Source of the DNA: Taibaiella sp965229095
Lineage (GTDB): Bacteria; Bacteroidota; Bacteroidia; Chitinophagales; Chitinophagaceae
Length of the DNA: 64,000 bases
Direction of reading: 5' to 3'
Assembly: GCA_965229095.1 (NCBI GenBank)
Contig: OZ245855.1
Location: forward strand, 4,898,001-4,962,000
This document shows, in pieces, positions 7,281 through 16,035 of this stretch. Position numbers and translations under genes: made by a program. Position 1 is the first letter of the stretch. Each line of letters begins with the position of its first letter. The notes beneath the pieces are model-generated. The model was not told the DNA's origin. It did not search any database and saw only the letters and a list, made by a program, of their open reading frames with translations.

Positions 7281-8669
7281 ATGTTAACCAGGACCCTTTT
7301 TATTATTCTATGTTCCTTGCTGGGCTTGACTCCTGTTGTTCGCGCCCAGGATACCTTATCTCTGAAAAGGGCCGTAAGCATAGCCATTGAAAACTATGGT
7401 ACGCTAAAGGCCAAGGCCAATTATGCCGCAGCAGCCAGGGAGCAAGTCGGCCAGGCAAAAAGGGATTATCTCCCTAATCTGAACCTGGCAGCGCAACAGG
7501 ATTACGGCACGATCAACGGGCAAAACGGCCCTCTTTATGGTTTTGGCGGATTAAGTGTTGCTTCTTCGGGCATACCGCTGGATCATCAAAACTGGAATGC
7601 TGCTTTCGGCGCTTTATACCTTACCAATATGAACTGGGATTTCTTTGCCTTTGGCCGTGCCAAAGAAAAGATCCGTACGGCACAGGCGGCTGCCACAAGA
7701 GAAACAAAAGACTGGCAACAAGAGTTATTTAAGCATGAAGTAAAAGTGGCAGCCACCTATCTTAACCTGATTGCTGCACGGCAGCTGACCCGCTCCTATG
7801 AGAAGAACCTGGTGCGCGCCGATACCTTCAGGCAGGTCGTAATCGCCCGGGCATTGAACGGTCTTATTGCAGGGGTAGACTCCTCGCAAGCCAATGCCGA
7901 GCTGTCGAGTGCTAAAATCAGCCTGTCCAGGGCCAGGGATGCCGAGCAGGAGCAAAGCAACCTCCTGGCACAGCTTATGGGTGTTCCCGTTGCTGATTTT
8001 GTTTTAGATACCTTCTTTATTGCCCGAGTACCGGCCATGCCACAGGATAGTATCAGTACCGATAACCACCCCCTCTTGCAATGGTATAAGAGCCGTATCC
8101 TCGCCAGCGACGAACAGGCTAAATACCTGAAGACCCTATATTACCCGGCTTTCACCCTGGTAGGTGTTTTGCAAACAAGAGGTTCGGGTTTTGGTTCGGG
8201 CTATACGGCCAACCAAAGCGACTTCAGCCAGGGGTACTGGGATGGTATCCATCCTACCCGTACCAATTACCTGTTGGGCATAGGTGTGACCTGGAACATA
8301 ACCCAGCCCTTGCGTATCTCCAAACAGGTAAGATCGCAAAAGCTGATCAGCAAAGGCCTGGAAGACGAATACATCCTGGCTGGTCAGCAGGTGAATGCAC
8401 AATTGAAGCTCTCCGATACCAGGATCAAAAATGCACTGGATATTTATAATGAAGCTCCGGAGCAAGTAAAGGCTGCATCCAGTGCCTATATCCGCAAAGC
8501 GGTATTGTACAAGAACGGGCTGACCAACCTGGTCGATGTTACGCAGGCATTGTATGCTTTGGTACGTGCCGAGACCGACAGGGATATTGCCTATAGTAAC
8601 GTATGGCAGGCTTTGTTGCTGAAAGCAGCGGCATCCGGTGATTTCAGCCTCTTTGAAAACCAATTGTAA
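7281..8669 (+). CDS. TolC-family outer-membrane efflux protein
   Basis: Outer-membrane channel of an RND tripartite pump, 462 residues. A signal peptide (LFIILCSLLGLTPVVRAQ) starts right after the ATG, followed by two TolC-type repeats: long alpha-helical stretches such as AVSIAIENYGTLKAKANYAA and the later AEQEQSNLLAQLMG, with beta segments between them (MNWDFFAFGRA; YLLGIGVTWNITQPL). It is the first gene of the efflux set, 33 nt before the pump gene, 134 nt after the histidine kinase. It would give the pump an exit duct through the outer membrane. The substrate is not readable. Confidence 0.9.
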   Translation: MLTRTLFIILCSLLGLTPVVRAQDTLSLKRAVSIAIENYGTLKAKANYAAAAREQVGQAKRDYLPNLNLAAQQDYGTINGQNGPLYGFGGLSVASSGIPLDHQNWNAAFGALYLTNMNWDFFAFGRAKEKIRTAQAAATRETKDWQQELFKHEVKVAATYLNLIAARQLTRSYEKNLVRADTFRQVVIARALNGLIAGVDSSQANAELSSAKISLSRARDAEQEQSNLLAQLMGVPVADFVLDTFFIARVPAMPQDSISTDNHPLLQWYKSRILASDEQAKYLKTLYYPAFTLVGVLQTRGSGFGSGYTANQSDFSQGYWDGIHPTRTNYLLGIGVTWNITQPLRISKQVRSQKLISKGLEDEYILAGQQVNAQLKLSDTRIKNALDIYNEAPEQVKAASSAYIRKAVLYKNGLTNLVDVTQALYALVRAETDRDIAYSNVWQALLLKAAASGDFSLFENQL

Positions 8670-8702
8670 CTTCTATCCATTTGATCCCAAGCAATACCCG
8701 AT

Positions 8703-11700
8703 ATGAATTTAATCCGATTCGCTTTACGTAAACCTATTACCATCCTGGTGCTGGTCGCCGGCCTGTTCTTCTTCGGGGTTAAGGCGGTAAGCACGATCAA
8801 GGTCGACATTTTTCCCAAGCTGGATATGCCGGTTATCTATATCTCGCATCCTTTTGGCGGGTATACTTCCACGCAAATGGAAGCCTTTTTTGGGAAGCAA
8901 TATATCAATATCCTGCTGTTCGTGAACGGTGTGAAAAGTATTGAGACCAAAAATATTTCCGGCCTGTCTTTGCTCAAGATCAATTTTTACCCGGGTACCA
9001 ATATGGCCCAGGCTGCTGCGGAAGTAAGCGCCTTTTCCAACAGGATACAAGCCATATTCCCGCCAGGCTCCAACCCGCCTTTCATCATTCGCTTCGATGC
9101 TTCAACCTTACCGGTAGGCCAGTTGGTATTGAGCAGTAAAACCAGGAGCAATAATGAGCTGCTGGATATGGCGAATGTATATGTCCGTTCTTCCTTTACT
9201 TCGATACCAGGGCTGGTAGGCTCTACGCCTTTTGGCGGCAACATCCGTACTGTGGTCATCAAGGCTGATCCCGAGTTGCTACGGTCGCATAATATGACCC
9301 CCGACCAATTGGTAGAAGCGATGCGACTCAATAACCAGGTAGCGCCTTCGGGCAATGTGCGTATCGGTGATAAAAATTACATCACGCCTGTCAACACGAC
9401 GATCGAGCAGATCAAGGATTTTGAGAATATACCTTTGTTTAAGAACGGTGTTCAGAACCTTTACCTGCGCGATGTAGCCACGGTAGAAGACGGCGCCGAT
9501 GTAACCACAAGTTATGCCTTGATCAATGGCAAACGCTCCGTGTACATCAGCATTGCCAAAAGTGCCGATGCATCTACCTGGGAAGTAGTACAGAACCTGA
9601 AGAAGGCAATGCCTAAGATGCAGGCCCAACTGCCAGAAGACGTAAAGCTCAGCTATGAATTCGACCAGTCGACCTATGTGATCAACTCGGTAAAGAGCTT
9701 GTTGTCGGAAGGCGCTATCGGCGCTATTCTTACCGGGCTTATGGTATTGTTGTTCCTGGGTGATGTGAGAGGGGCATTGATCGTGATCCTTACCATTCCT
9801 ACTTCACTGATCTCTTCCGTTCTTTTCCTGAACCTCTTCGGGCAAACGATCAATATCATGACGCTTAGCGGCCTGGCGCTGGCTATCGGCATCCTGGTAG
9901 ATGAGAGTACGGTGACGATCGAGAATATACACCAGCACCTGGATATGGGTAAGCCCAAAGCCCTGGCCATATGGGATGCCTGTAAGGAAATCGCCTTCCC
10001 CAAACTGCTGATCCTGTTCTGTATCCTGGCGGTATTTGCCCCTGCTTTCACCATGGGCGGCATACCCGGATCTTTGTTCCTGCCATTGGCCCTGGCTATT
10101 GGATTCAGTATGGTGGTTTCTTATTTCCTGGCGCAGACTTTTGTGCCGGTAATGGCCAACTGGCTGATGAAAGTGAAACATCATAAGAAACCGGATGGCA
10201 CGGAAATGACCGATGCGGAAGAGTTTCAGCAGGCGGGCCTGGCAGCAGGTAGTGAAAAAGATACCTGGGAGCAAAAAGCAGTATTGGTAGAAAGGCAGGA
10301 CAGCAACCGGGATGGTAAAATAAGCAGGTTTGAAAAGCTGCGTAACCGTTACCTGCGCTTTATCGACCGTATGATGCCCTACCGTAAGCTGATCGTAAGC
10401 CTGTACCTGGTTGTAGTATGCGGATTGGCGGTATTGATGATCGGCAGTATCGGCAGGGATGTGCTGCCCAAGGTAAACGGCAGCCAGTTCCAGGTAAGGG
10501 TCCGGGAACCGGAAGGCACCCGGATCGAACAAACCGAATTGCAGACTATTAAGCTGATCAATGCCGTAAACGATATTGTGGGTAAAGAAAATGTTTCGAT
10601 CACTTCGGCCTTTATCGGCATGCACCCGCAGCTGTTTTCCACCGCGCCTATCTTTCTATGGATGGCAGGGCCGCATGAAGCTGTGCTGCAGGTGGCTTTG
10701 AAAGAGGATTACAAAACGGACCTGGATGCCCTTAAAGATAAGATCAGGGAAAAAGCCAAACAGATCGACAGCCATATGTTGCTTTCGTTTGAGCCCATTG
10801 AGCTTACCGACAAAATATTAAGCCAAGGTTCGCCAACGCCAATAGAGGTACGGTTTTCGGGAAGAAATAAAAAGCTGAACGAAAAGTATGCACAGATCAT
10901 GATCGAAAAGCTGAAGAAGATCAGCTACCTGAGAGACGTGCAGTTGGGACAATCCACAAAATACCCTGCTCTTAATGTGAACATCGACCGTCAGCGGGCG
11001 GCACAACTGGGTGTAGATATGAACGATGTAACCCGCTCCCTGATTGCTTCTACCTCTTCTTCGAGGCTTACCGAAAAAAATATATGGGTAGACCAGAAGG
11101 CAGGCCTGAGCTATAGTGTACAAGTACAGGTGCCGGAAAGCCAGATGGCCAGCACCAGCGATATAGGCGAAATTCCCTTACAGAAAAATGCACCACGCCC
11201 TGTATTGGGTGATGTGGCCACGATCACACCCGGTACTACTTATGGCGAAAACGATAACCTGGGGGCTATGCCTGTATTGACGGTAACCGCCAACCTTAAC
11301 AAGGTAGACTTGGGCAAGGCATCGGCTGAAGTGCAGCAGGCGATTAAATCGTTGGGAGAATTGCCCCGTGGTGTAAATGTGGAGCTGATCGGCTTGAGCA
11401 GTACACTTACCGATACCCTGGACAGCCTGCAAAGCGGCCTGATAGTAGCCATCGTGGTGATCTTCCTGATGCTGGCTGCCAACTTTCAATCGTTCAAAGT
11501 GTCGGCTATTGTACTGGCTACTGTTCCGGCCGTGTTGTTTGGTTCCATCGCCTTATTGATGCTGTGCGGCTCAACCCTGAACCTGCAGTCTTATATGGGC
11601 ATGATCATGTCGGTAGGGGTTTCGATCTCTAACGCGGTATTGCTGATCACGAATGCCGAACAGTTGCGCAAGCACAATGGTGATGCAATGCTGTCGGCCA

Positions 11701-11972
11701 AAGAAGCAGCTGCCTTGCGTTTAAGGCCTATTCTGATGACGGCCCTGGCGATGGTTGCCGGTATGATCCCTATGGCCAGCGGCCTGGGAGAAGCCGGTGA
11801 TCAGTCTTCACCATTGGGCCGAGCGGTGATCGGCGGATTGATCGCTTCCACGTTTGCCGCTTTGTTTATCCTGCCTTTGCTATTTGCCTGGGGACAGGGA
11901 AAAACAACAACGCAAAGCGTCTCTCTCGACCCGGAAGATGAAGAAAGTAAATTTTATATCCCTTTACCATAG
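8703..11972 (+). CDS. RND efflux pump permease (AcrB/HAE1-like)
   Basis: Proton-driven inner-membrane pump, 1089 residues. TM1 is near residues 12-30; the first porter domain follows; TM2-6 include GLALAIGILVDESTVTIENI, the TM4 stretch with the acidic proton-relay residue; TM7 is YRKLIVSLYLVVVCGLAVLMI; a second porter domain and TM8-12 complete the duplication, with MSVGVSISNAVLLI as the TM10 counterpart. Length and order fit HAE1/AcrB-like pumps. The cytoplasmic loop between TM6 and TM7 is unusually long (about 65 residues) and carries a canonical EF-hand loop at 533-544. It is sandwiched between TolC and adaptor genes in one operon. The substrate (drug, dye, metal, lipid) is undetermined. 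Confidence 0.94.
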   Translation: MNLIRFALRKPITILVLVAGLFFFGVKAVSTIKVDIFPKLDMPVIYISHPFGGYTSTQMEAFFGKQYINILLFVNGVKSIETKNISGLSLLKINFYPGTNMAQAAAEVSAFSNRIQAIFPPGSNPPFIIRFDASTLPVGQLVLSSKTRSNNELLDMANVYVRSSFTSIPGLVGSTPFGGNIRTVVIKADPELLRSHNMTPDQLVEAMRLNNQVAPSGNVRIGDKNYITPVNTTIEQIKDFENIPLFKNGVQNLYLRDVATVEDGADVTTSYALINGKRSVYISIAKSADASTWEVVQNLKKAMPKMQAQLPEDVKLSYEFDQSTYVINSVKSLLSEGAIGAILTGLMVLLFLGDVRGALIVILTIPTSLISSVLFLNLFGQTINIMTLSGLALAIGILVDESTVTIENIHQHLDMGKPKALAIWDACKEIAFPKLLILFCILAVFAPAFTMGGIPGSLFLPLALAIGFSMVVSYFLAQTFVPVMANWLMKVKHHKKPDGTEMTDAEEFQQAGLAAGSEKDTWEQKAVLVERQDSNRDGKISRFEKLRNRYLRFIDRMMPYRKLIVSLYLVVVCGLAVLMIGSIGRDVLPKVNGSQFQVRVREPEGTRIEQTELQTIKLINAVNDIVGKENVSITSAFIGMHPQLFSTAPIFLWMAGPHEAVLQVALKEDYKTDLDALKDKIREKAKQIDSHMLLSFEPIELTDKILSQGSPTPIEVRFSGRNKKLNEKYAQIMIEKLKKISYLRDVQLGQSTKYPALNVNIDRQRAAQLGVDMNDVTRSLIASTSSSRLTEKNIWVDQKAGLSYSVQVQVPESQMASTSDIGEIPLQKNAPRPVLGDVATITPGTTYGENDNLGAMPVLTVTANLNKVDLGKASAEVQQAIKSLGELPRGVNVELIGLSSTLTDTLDSLQSGLIVAIVVIFLMLAANFQSFKVSAIVLATVPAVLFGSIALLMLCGSTLNLQSYMGMIMSVGVSISNAVLLITNAEQLRKHNGDAMLSAKEAAALRLRPILMTALAMVAGMIPMASGLGEAGDQSSPLGRAVIGGLIASTFAALFILPLLFAWGQGKTTTQSVSLDPEDEESKFYIPLP

Positions 11973-11999
11973 TTAATGCCATAACTGCAAAACCATAAG

Positions 12000-13127
12000 A
12001 TGATGAAACCAGTCCTGAATATTTTCCTTGGCTTACTGATCACCGGCGCCACCGGGATGCTCTCCGGCTGCGGCACATCGTCGGCCAGCGATGAACACAG
12101 CAAAAGCGTAGTTAGCGTTGCAGAGCCCGAATTGGAAACTTTTAAACTGCAACAAGGACAACTATCCACTTCTATGAAAATACCGGGCGAATTGGTCGCC
12201 TTTCAGCAAGTGGATCTTTATGCCAAGGTCAGCAGCTTTGTCCGGAAGTTATATGTAGATGTTGGCGCCGAAGTAAGCGCGGGACAATTGCTGGCTACTA
12301 TGGAAGCGCCGGAATTGAATGCGCAGCTGTCCGGGGCACAATCAAGATTAAAATCGCAGGAGGCGCTCTACCTGGCTAGCAAAGCTACTTACGACCGCTT
12401 ACTGGAAACCAGCAGGACACCGGGAACAGTTTCCCAGAACGACCTGGACCTGGCTTATGCCAAACAAAAGTCTGACCTGGCACAATTGGATGCCGCCAGG
12501 GCAGCACAAAGAGAAATTACGGACACCAGGAGCTACCTGGAGATCAAGGCGCCGTTCAGCGGTGTGATCAGCGCGCGTAACGTAAGCGCAGGTGCTTATG
12601 TAGGGCCGGCAGGTAAAGGTTCCGATATGCCTATGTTTACACTGCAGGAACAAAAGAAGCTGAGGCTGGTAGTGAGTGTGCCGGAAGCGTATACCAGCTA
12701 CCTGGATAGCAAAAGCGAAGTAAGCTTTACGGTACGCTCCGTAGCCAATCACCAGTTCACGGCAACGGTTTCCAGGCTGGCAGGTGCATTGGACAACCGC
12801 TTGCGCGCGCAGCGTACGGAGATGGATGTGTTGAATCCCGATAAGCGATTGCTGCCCGGGATGGTTGCCGAAGTGTCGATACCGATGAGCGGCAACAACC
12901 AGGCTTTTGTAGTGCCCGCTTCTGCTGTGCTCCGTTCTACCAAAGGGGTTTATGTGATCAAAGTAGCGAACAACAAAGCGGTATGGGTGCCGGTAACAGC
13001 CGGCCGGTCTACCGAAGATCAAACGGAGATATTCGGAACCCTGGCATTGAATGATGTGCTGGTACAACATGCCAGTGAGGAAATAAGGGATAGCTCCGAG
13101 GTAAAGCGCCCGAAGCTGAAACCGTAA
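12000..13127 (+). CDS. RND efflux periplasmic adaptor (MFP) lipoprotein
   Basis: Membrane fusion protein linking pump and TolC channel, 375 residues. A lipoprotein signal with lipobox LSGC near residues 21-24 anchors it to a membrane. Then come the biotinyl-lipoyl half-motif (VDLYAKVSSFVRKLYVDVGAEVSAGQ...), an alpha-helical hairpin about residues 95-180, the second lipoyl half (YLEIKAPFSGVISARNVSAG), and beta-barrel and membrane-proximal domains. The start ATGATG at 12000 lies 27 nt after the pump gene, completing the order TolC-pump-adaptor. The two in-frame ATG codons make a one-residue start ambiguity. Confidence 0.93.
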   Translation: MMKPVLNIFLGLLITGATGMLSGCGTSSASDEHSKSVVSVAEPELETFKLQQGQLSTSMKIPGELVAFQQVDLYAKVSSFVRKLYVDVGAEVSAGQLLATMEAPELNAQLSGAQSRLKSQEALYLASKATYDRLLETSRTPGTVSQNDLDLAYAKQKSDLAQLDAARAAQREITDTRSYLEIKAPFSGVISARNVSAGAYVGPAGKGSDMPMFTLQEQKKLRLVVSVPEAYTSYLDSKSEVSFTVRSVANHQFTATVSRLAGALDNRLRAQRTEMDVLNPDKRLLPGMVAEVSIPMSGNNQAFVVPASAVLRSTKGVYVIKVANNKAVWVPVTAGRSTEDQTEIFGTLALNDVLVQHASEEIRDSSEVKRPKLKP

Positions 13128-13264
13128 AAGGATTTCCAGGTAAGGGTTTCGGCTTATAATAGTGTTATGTTATGATGCCAGGACACTATCCGGCCTTCCC
13201 CATACCATAAATTTTTGTAGTATTGGGTTGCCAACGGCTGCTAAAGCCATCTAAAACTGAACGT

Positions 13265-14341
13265 ATGTCTTTGTTGTTTACACCACTGAGTATTAAAGGA
13301 ATTGTTTTAAAGAACCGGATCGTCGTATCCCCGATGTGCCAGTATTCATCCGAGGATGGTTTTGCTACGGACTGGCACCTGGTACACCTGGGAAGCCGCG
13401 CTGTGGGCGGTGCTGCGCTGGTAATGTCGGAAGCTACAGCGGTATCGCCCGAAGGCCGTATTTCTCCCGATGATCAGGGTATCTGGAAAGAAGAACATAT
13501 GGAGAAGCTGCAACAGATCACGAAGTTTATCCACCAGCAACATGCCTATGCTGGTATCCAGCTGGCGCATGCAGGCCGGAAAGCCAGCACCTTAGCGCCC
13601 TGGAAAGGCATGGCGCAGATAAAAGTGGCCGATGGCGGCTGGCAGACGGTAGCCCCTTCTGCTATTGCCTATCGCGAAACGGAAGAGTTGCCGTTGGCGC
13701 TCGACAAACAAGGTATCCAAAAGGTAATAGCTGATTTTACGACCGCAGCCCGGAGGGCCGTGACAGCCGGTTACGATGTGATTGAGCTGCATGCCGCACA
13801 TGGTTACCTGTTGCACCAGTTCCTCTCCCCGCTAAGCAATCACCGGGAAGATGAATATGGCGGCAGCTTCGACAACAGGATACGCTTATTACTTGAAGTG
13901 GTAGCTGCAGTGCAATCCCAGATGAAAGTCCATATGCCTTTGTTTGTACGCATCTCTGCTACCGATTGGGCTGAAGGTGGCTGGGATATAGAACAATCGG
14001 TACAATTGTCGGCCATATTGCAAAGCAAAGGTGTGGACCTGATGGATGTATCGACAGGCGCCCTGGTGACTGGTGTAAGAATACCTGTTGAACCCGGCTA
14101 TCAGGTGCCCTTTGCTGAGCAAATCAAGAAGGAAACTGGTATGCTGACCGGTGCCGTTGGCTTAATCACCAGCGCACAACAGGCCGAGGATATTTTGACG
14201 GAGGGAAGGGCCGATGTGATCTTCATGGCAAGAGAACTGTTGCGTGATCCCTATTTTCCTTTACATGCAGCCTACAAGCTGGATGAAGAACCGGCCTACC
14301 TGCCCCAATACGAACGAGCCAAACCAGTAGCGAAAAAATAG
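13265..14341 (+). CDS. Old yellow enzyme family NADPH:flavin oxidoreductase (YqjM-like)
   Basis: FMN-dependent ene-reductase, 358 residues from the ATG at 13265; an in-frame TTG further upstream adds 14 residues without family character. The TIM barrel begins LFTPLSIKGIVLKNRIVVSP, with Cys25 and Tyr27 in PMCQYSS, the Cys/Tyr pair typical of the thermophilic-like YqjM subclass. His176 and His179 in IELHAAHGYLLHQFLSP hold the substrate oxygen. GAVGLITSAQQAE and ADVIFMARELLRDP form the FMN phosphate region. It reduces activated C=C bonds and may detoxify electrophiles. It stands alone before the RAYT element. No strong promoter match was found. Confidence 0.92.
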   Translation: MSLLFTPLSIKGIVLKNRIVVSPMCQYSSEDGFATDWHLVHLGSRAVGGAALVMSEATAVSPEGRISPDDQGIWKEEHMEKLQQITKFIHQQHAYAGIQLAHAGRKASTLAPWKGMAQIKVADGGWQTVAPSAIAYRETEELPLALDKQGIQKVIADFTTAARRAVTAGYDVIELHAAHGYLLHQFLSPLSNHREDEYGGSFDNRIRLLLEVVAAVQSQMKVHMPLFVRISATDWAEGGWDIEQSVQLSAILQSKGVDLMDVSTGALVTGVRIPVEPGYQVPFAEQIKKETGMLTGAVGLITSAQQAEDILTEGRADVIFMARELLRDPYFPLHAAYKLDEEPAYLPQYERAKPVAKK

Positions 14342-14379
14342 GGTAAGTCGATGGCATTGTCGGCTTATAGAAACGTAGC

Positions 14380-14411
14380 ATGTAGAGACGTTGCATGCAA
14401 CGTCTCTACAT
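14380..14411 (+). repeat. REP-like palindrome, left copy (32 bp, perfect)
   Basis: Two 16-bp arms, ATGTAGAGACGTTGCA and its exact complement, with no spacer. It lies 50 bp before the RAYT transposase start. Its core recurs at 15014-15045 and at 45321-45340. Confidence 0.9.
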
Positions 14412-14461
14412 AAATAAACGTATTATGTGATTATGTTTTTTTATTTTTATCATAGTTGCTT

Positions 14462-15019
14462 ATGTCCAGGCTCTATAAAAATAAATATCGTATCGATACG
14501 GCGCGGTTGCGTGGATGGGATTACCGAAATTCCGGAGGATATTTTGTCACCATTTGTACCCGGAACAAGGAACAATATTTCGGCTCCATTAAAAATGGAG
14601 TAATAGCATTAACTGATCTTGGGAAAATTGCCTATGAATATTGGGGCCTCATACCAGATCATACGAAAGAAGTGACCCTGGGTGAATTTATGGTAATGCC
14701 AAATCATTTACATGGGATTGTTATACTCCGGCAAGACAGCGTACAATTACCAACGGGAAGAAATAGCGTAAAAGAAGACGGGACATTGAAGAATGCATTT
14801 ATGACAGACATTGCCCCCTGGTCCACTTCTTTGTCTGCAATTATCCGCTCCTATAAATCAGCAGTAACCAAATGGGCTGGTGAGCGGGAATTGCAATTTG
14901 CCTGGCAAAGCAGGTTTCATGATCACATCATCCGGGACGACGATGAATTCGTGTCTATCTCCAATTATATCATTAATAATCCGCGTAGCTGGAAGGAGGA
15001 TAAATTTTTTACTCCGTAG
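14462..15019 (+). CDS. REP-associated tyrosine transposase (RAYT, Y1/TnpA_REP family)
   Basis: Single-strand DNA endonuclease of the HUH superfamily, related to IS200/IS605 TnpA, 185 residues. The HUH metal motif is visible in FMVMPNHLHGIVIL, and the catalytic Tyr most likely lies in VSISNYIINNPRSW. The N-terminus RLRGWDYRNSGGYFVTICTRN is typical of RAYTs. Such proteins are domesticated or mobile, and cut and move REP hairpins. Here near-identical palindromes flank the gene at 14380-14411 and 15014-15045; the stop TAG at 15017-15019 lies within the right one. The ATG at 14462 is preferred over a TTG at 14456. Both active-site motifs are intact, so it may be active. Confidence 0.9.
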   Translation: MSRLYKNKYRIDTARLRGWDYRNSGGYFVTICTRNKEQYFGSIKNGVIALTDLGKIAYEYWGLIPDHTKEVTLGEFMVMPNHLHGIVILRQDSVQLPTGRNSVKEDGTLKNAFMTDIAPWSTSLSAIIRSYKSAVTKWAGERELQFAWQSRFHDHIIRDDDEFVSISNYIINNPRSWKEDKFFTP

Positions 15020-15045
15020 AGACGTAGCATGCTATGTCTCTACGG
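15014..15045 (+). repeat. REP-like palindrome, right copy (32 bp)
   Basis: CCGTAGAGACGTAGCA with TGCTATGTCTCTACGG, one imperfect (G-T) pair. The first bases encode the end of the transposase including its stop codon. It lies between convergent genes and may also act as their shared terminator. Confidence 0.88.
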
Positions 15046-15074
15046 CATTATGGCCGCAAAATGTCGTTGTCAAT

Positions 15075-15872
15075 TTACCCTTTCAATGCCTTACCGTAGG
15101 TCTTGGCCATGCCCCGTATAATGATCCTCTTGGGGATAATGCCCGACAGGTAAGCGCCCAGGCGATTGGTAGCGCCGGGAACATGAGTGGCTTTTCTTTT
15201 GCGTAAAGCGGCAAGGCCTTGTCTGGCGGCTTCGGCCACGGGCATCAGCCAGCTTTTTAAAGGAGAGAATTTTTCGTTGTCGGTCATTTCCGTAGCCATG
15301 CCACCGGGCAGGTAGACCGTCATGGAAAATTTTTTATTCTGCAATTCATGGGACAGGGCGGTGATGAAATTCAGCATAAACCCTTTTGTGCCCGAATAGG
15401 CGGCCTGGTAAGGTGTAGGCAGCACGGCAGCCATGCTGGACACTACCATAAGACCACCTTCTTTTCCTGTACGTTCAAAATAAGCAGCCAATTGCTGTGT
15501 CATACGTACCATCCCGCTGACATTAGTCTGCAGCATCTTCTCAAAGGCAGGCCATTCCAGCTCCAGGTGTTGGCCAAAATAGGTAATGCCGGCATTTAAG
15601 ATAGCGGCATAAAGATTGTCTTCTTCGAGAGCTACTGCTACTACACGATCTATATCTTCCAGTAGGGAAAGGTCGGCGACTACAGTCTTTACCTGTACGG
15701 CAGCCTTTGTTTCGATCTCTTTTTTCAAGGCTTCCAGCTTATCGGCTCTTCGTGCCACTACGATCAGGTTGGCCTTATGTAATGTGGCCAGTTGCATCGC
15801 CATTTCATAACCCAGGCCCGAAGAAGCGCCGGTAACCAATACCCATTTATTGCTGAACTGTAATTGTGCCAT
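15075..15872 (-). CDS. Short-chain dehydrogenase/reductase (SDR)
   Basis: NAD(P)-dependent oxidoreductase of the classical SDR family, 265 residues from the ATG whose complement is at 15870-15872 (MAQLQFSNKW); a 40-residue upstream extension is possible but lacks family resemblance. The cofactor motif is VTGASSGLGYEMA, the adenine-side motif is VVADLSLLED, NAGITYFG is the NAG motif, and the catalytic Ser and YSGTK (Tyr/Lys) are present (MVVSSMAAVLPTPYQAAYSGTK). ARRADK after the second strand suggests NADPH preference. It is convergent with the RAYT gene and divergent from the DODA dioxygenase. The substrate is unknown. Confidence 0.92.
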   Translation of the reverse strand: MAQLQFSNKWVLVTGASSGLGYEMAMQLATLHKANLIVVARRADKLEALKKEIETKAAVQVKTVVADLSLLEDIDRVVAVALEEDNLYAAILNAGITYFGQHLELEWPAFEKMLQTNVSGMVRMTQQLAAYFERTGKEGGLMVVSSMAAVLPTPYQAAYSGTKGFMLNFITALSHELQNKKFSMTVYLPGGMATEMTDNEKFSPLKSWLMPVAEAARQGLAALRKRKATHVPGATNRLGAYLSGIIPKRIIIRGMAKTYGKALKG

Positions 15873-16035
15873 GATTTTCTTTTTTGGCCATACAGGATAA
15901 CCTGTGCCGAGCTGCAAAAGTAACAAAACAAGTGGTCCGATTGTATTTGTCGATAGCATCATACCCTTATGCTTCCGTTCCCCATATGCCATACTGCTAG
16001 TATTTTACGAAATTTGTACTTATCCTTCGTAGTAT

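Noticed and set aside
14462..15019. Complete IS200/IS605 insertion sequence
   Set aside because: There is no TnpB and the flanks are symmetrical REP-type palindromes, so a RAYT unit fits better.
15873..15992. 40-residue N-terminal extension of the SDR
   Set aside because: The extension includes a hydrophobic stretch unlike the family; the ATG at 15872 gives the standard SDR start just before VTGASSGLG.
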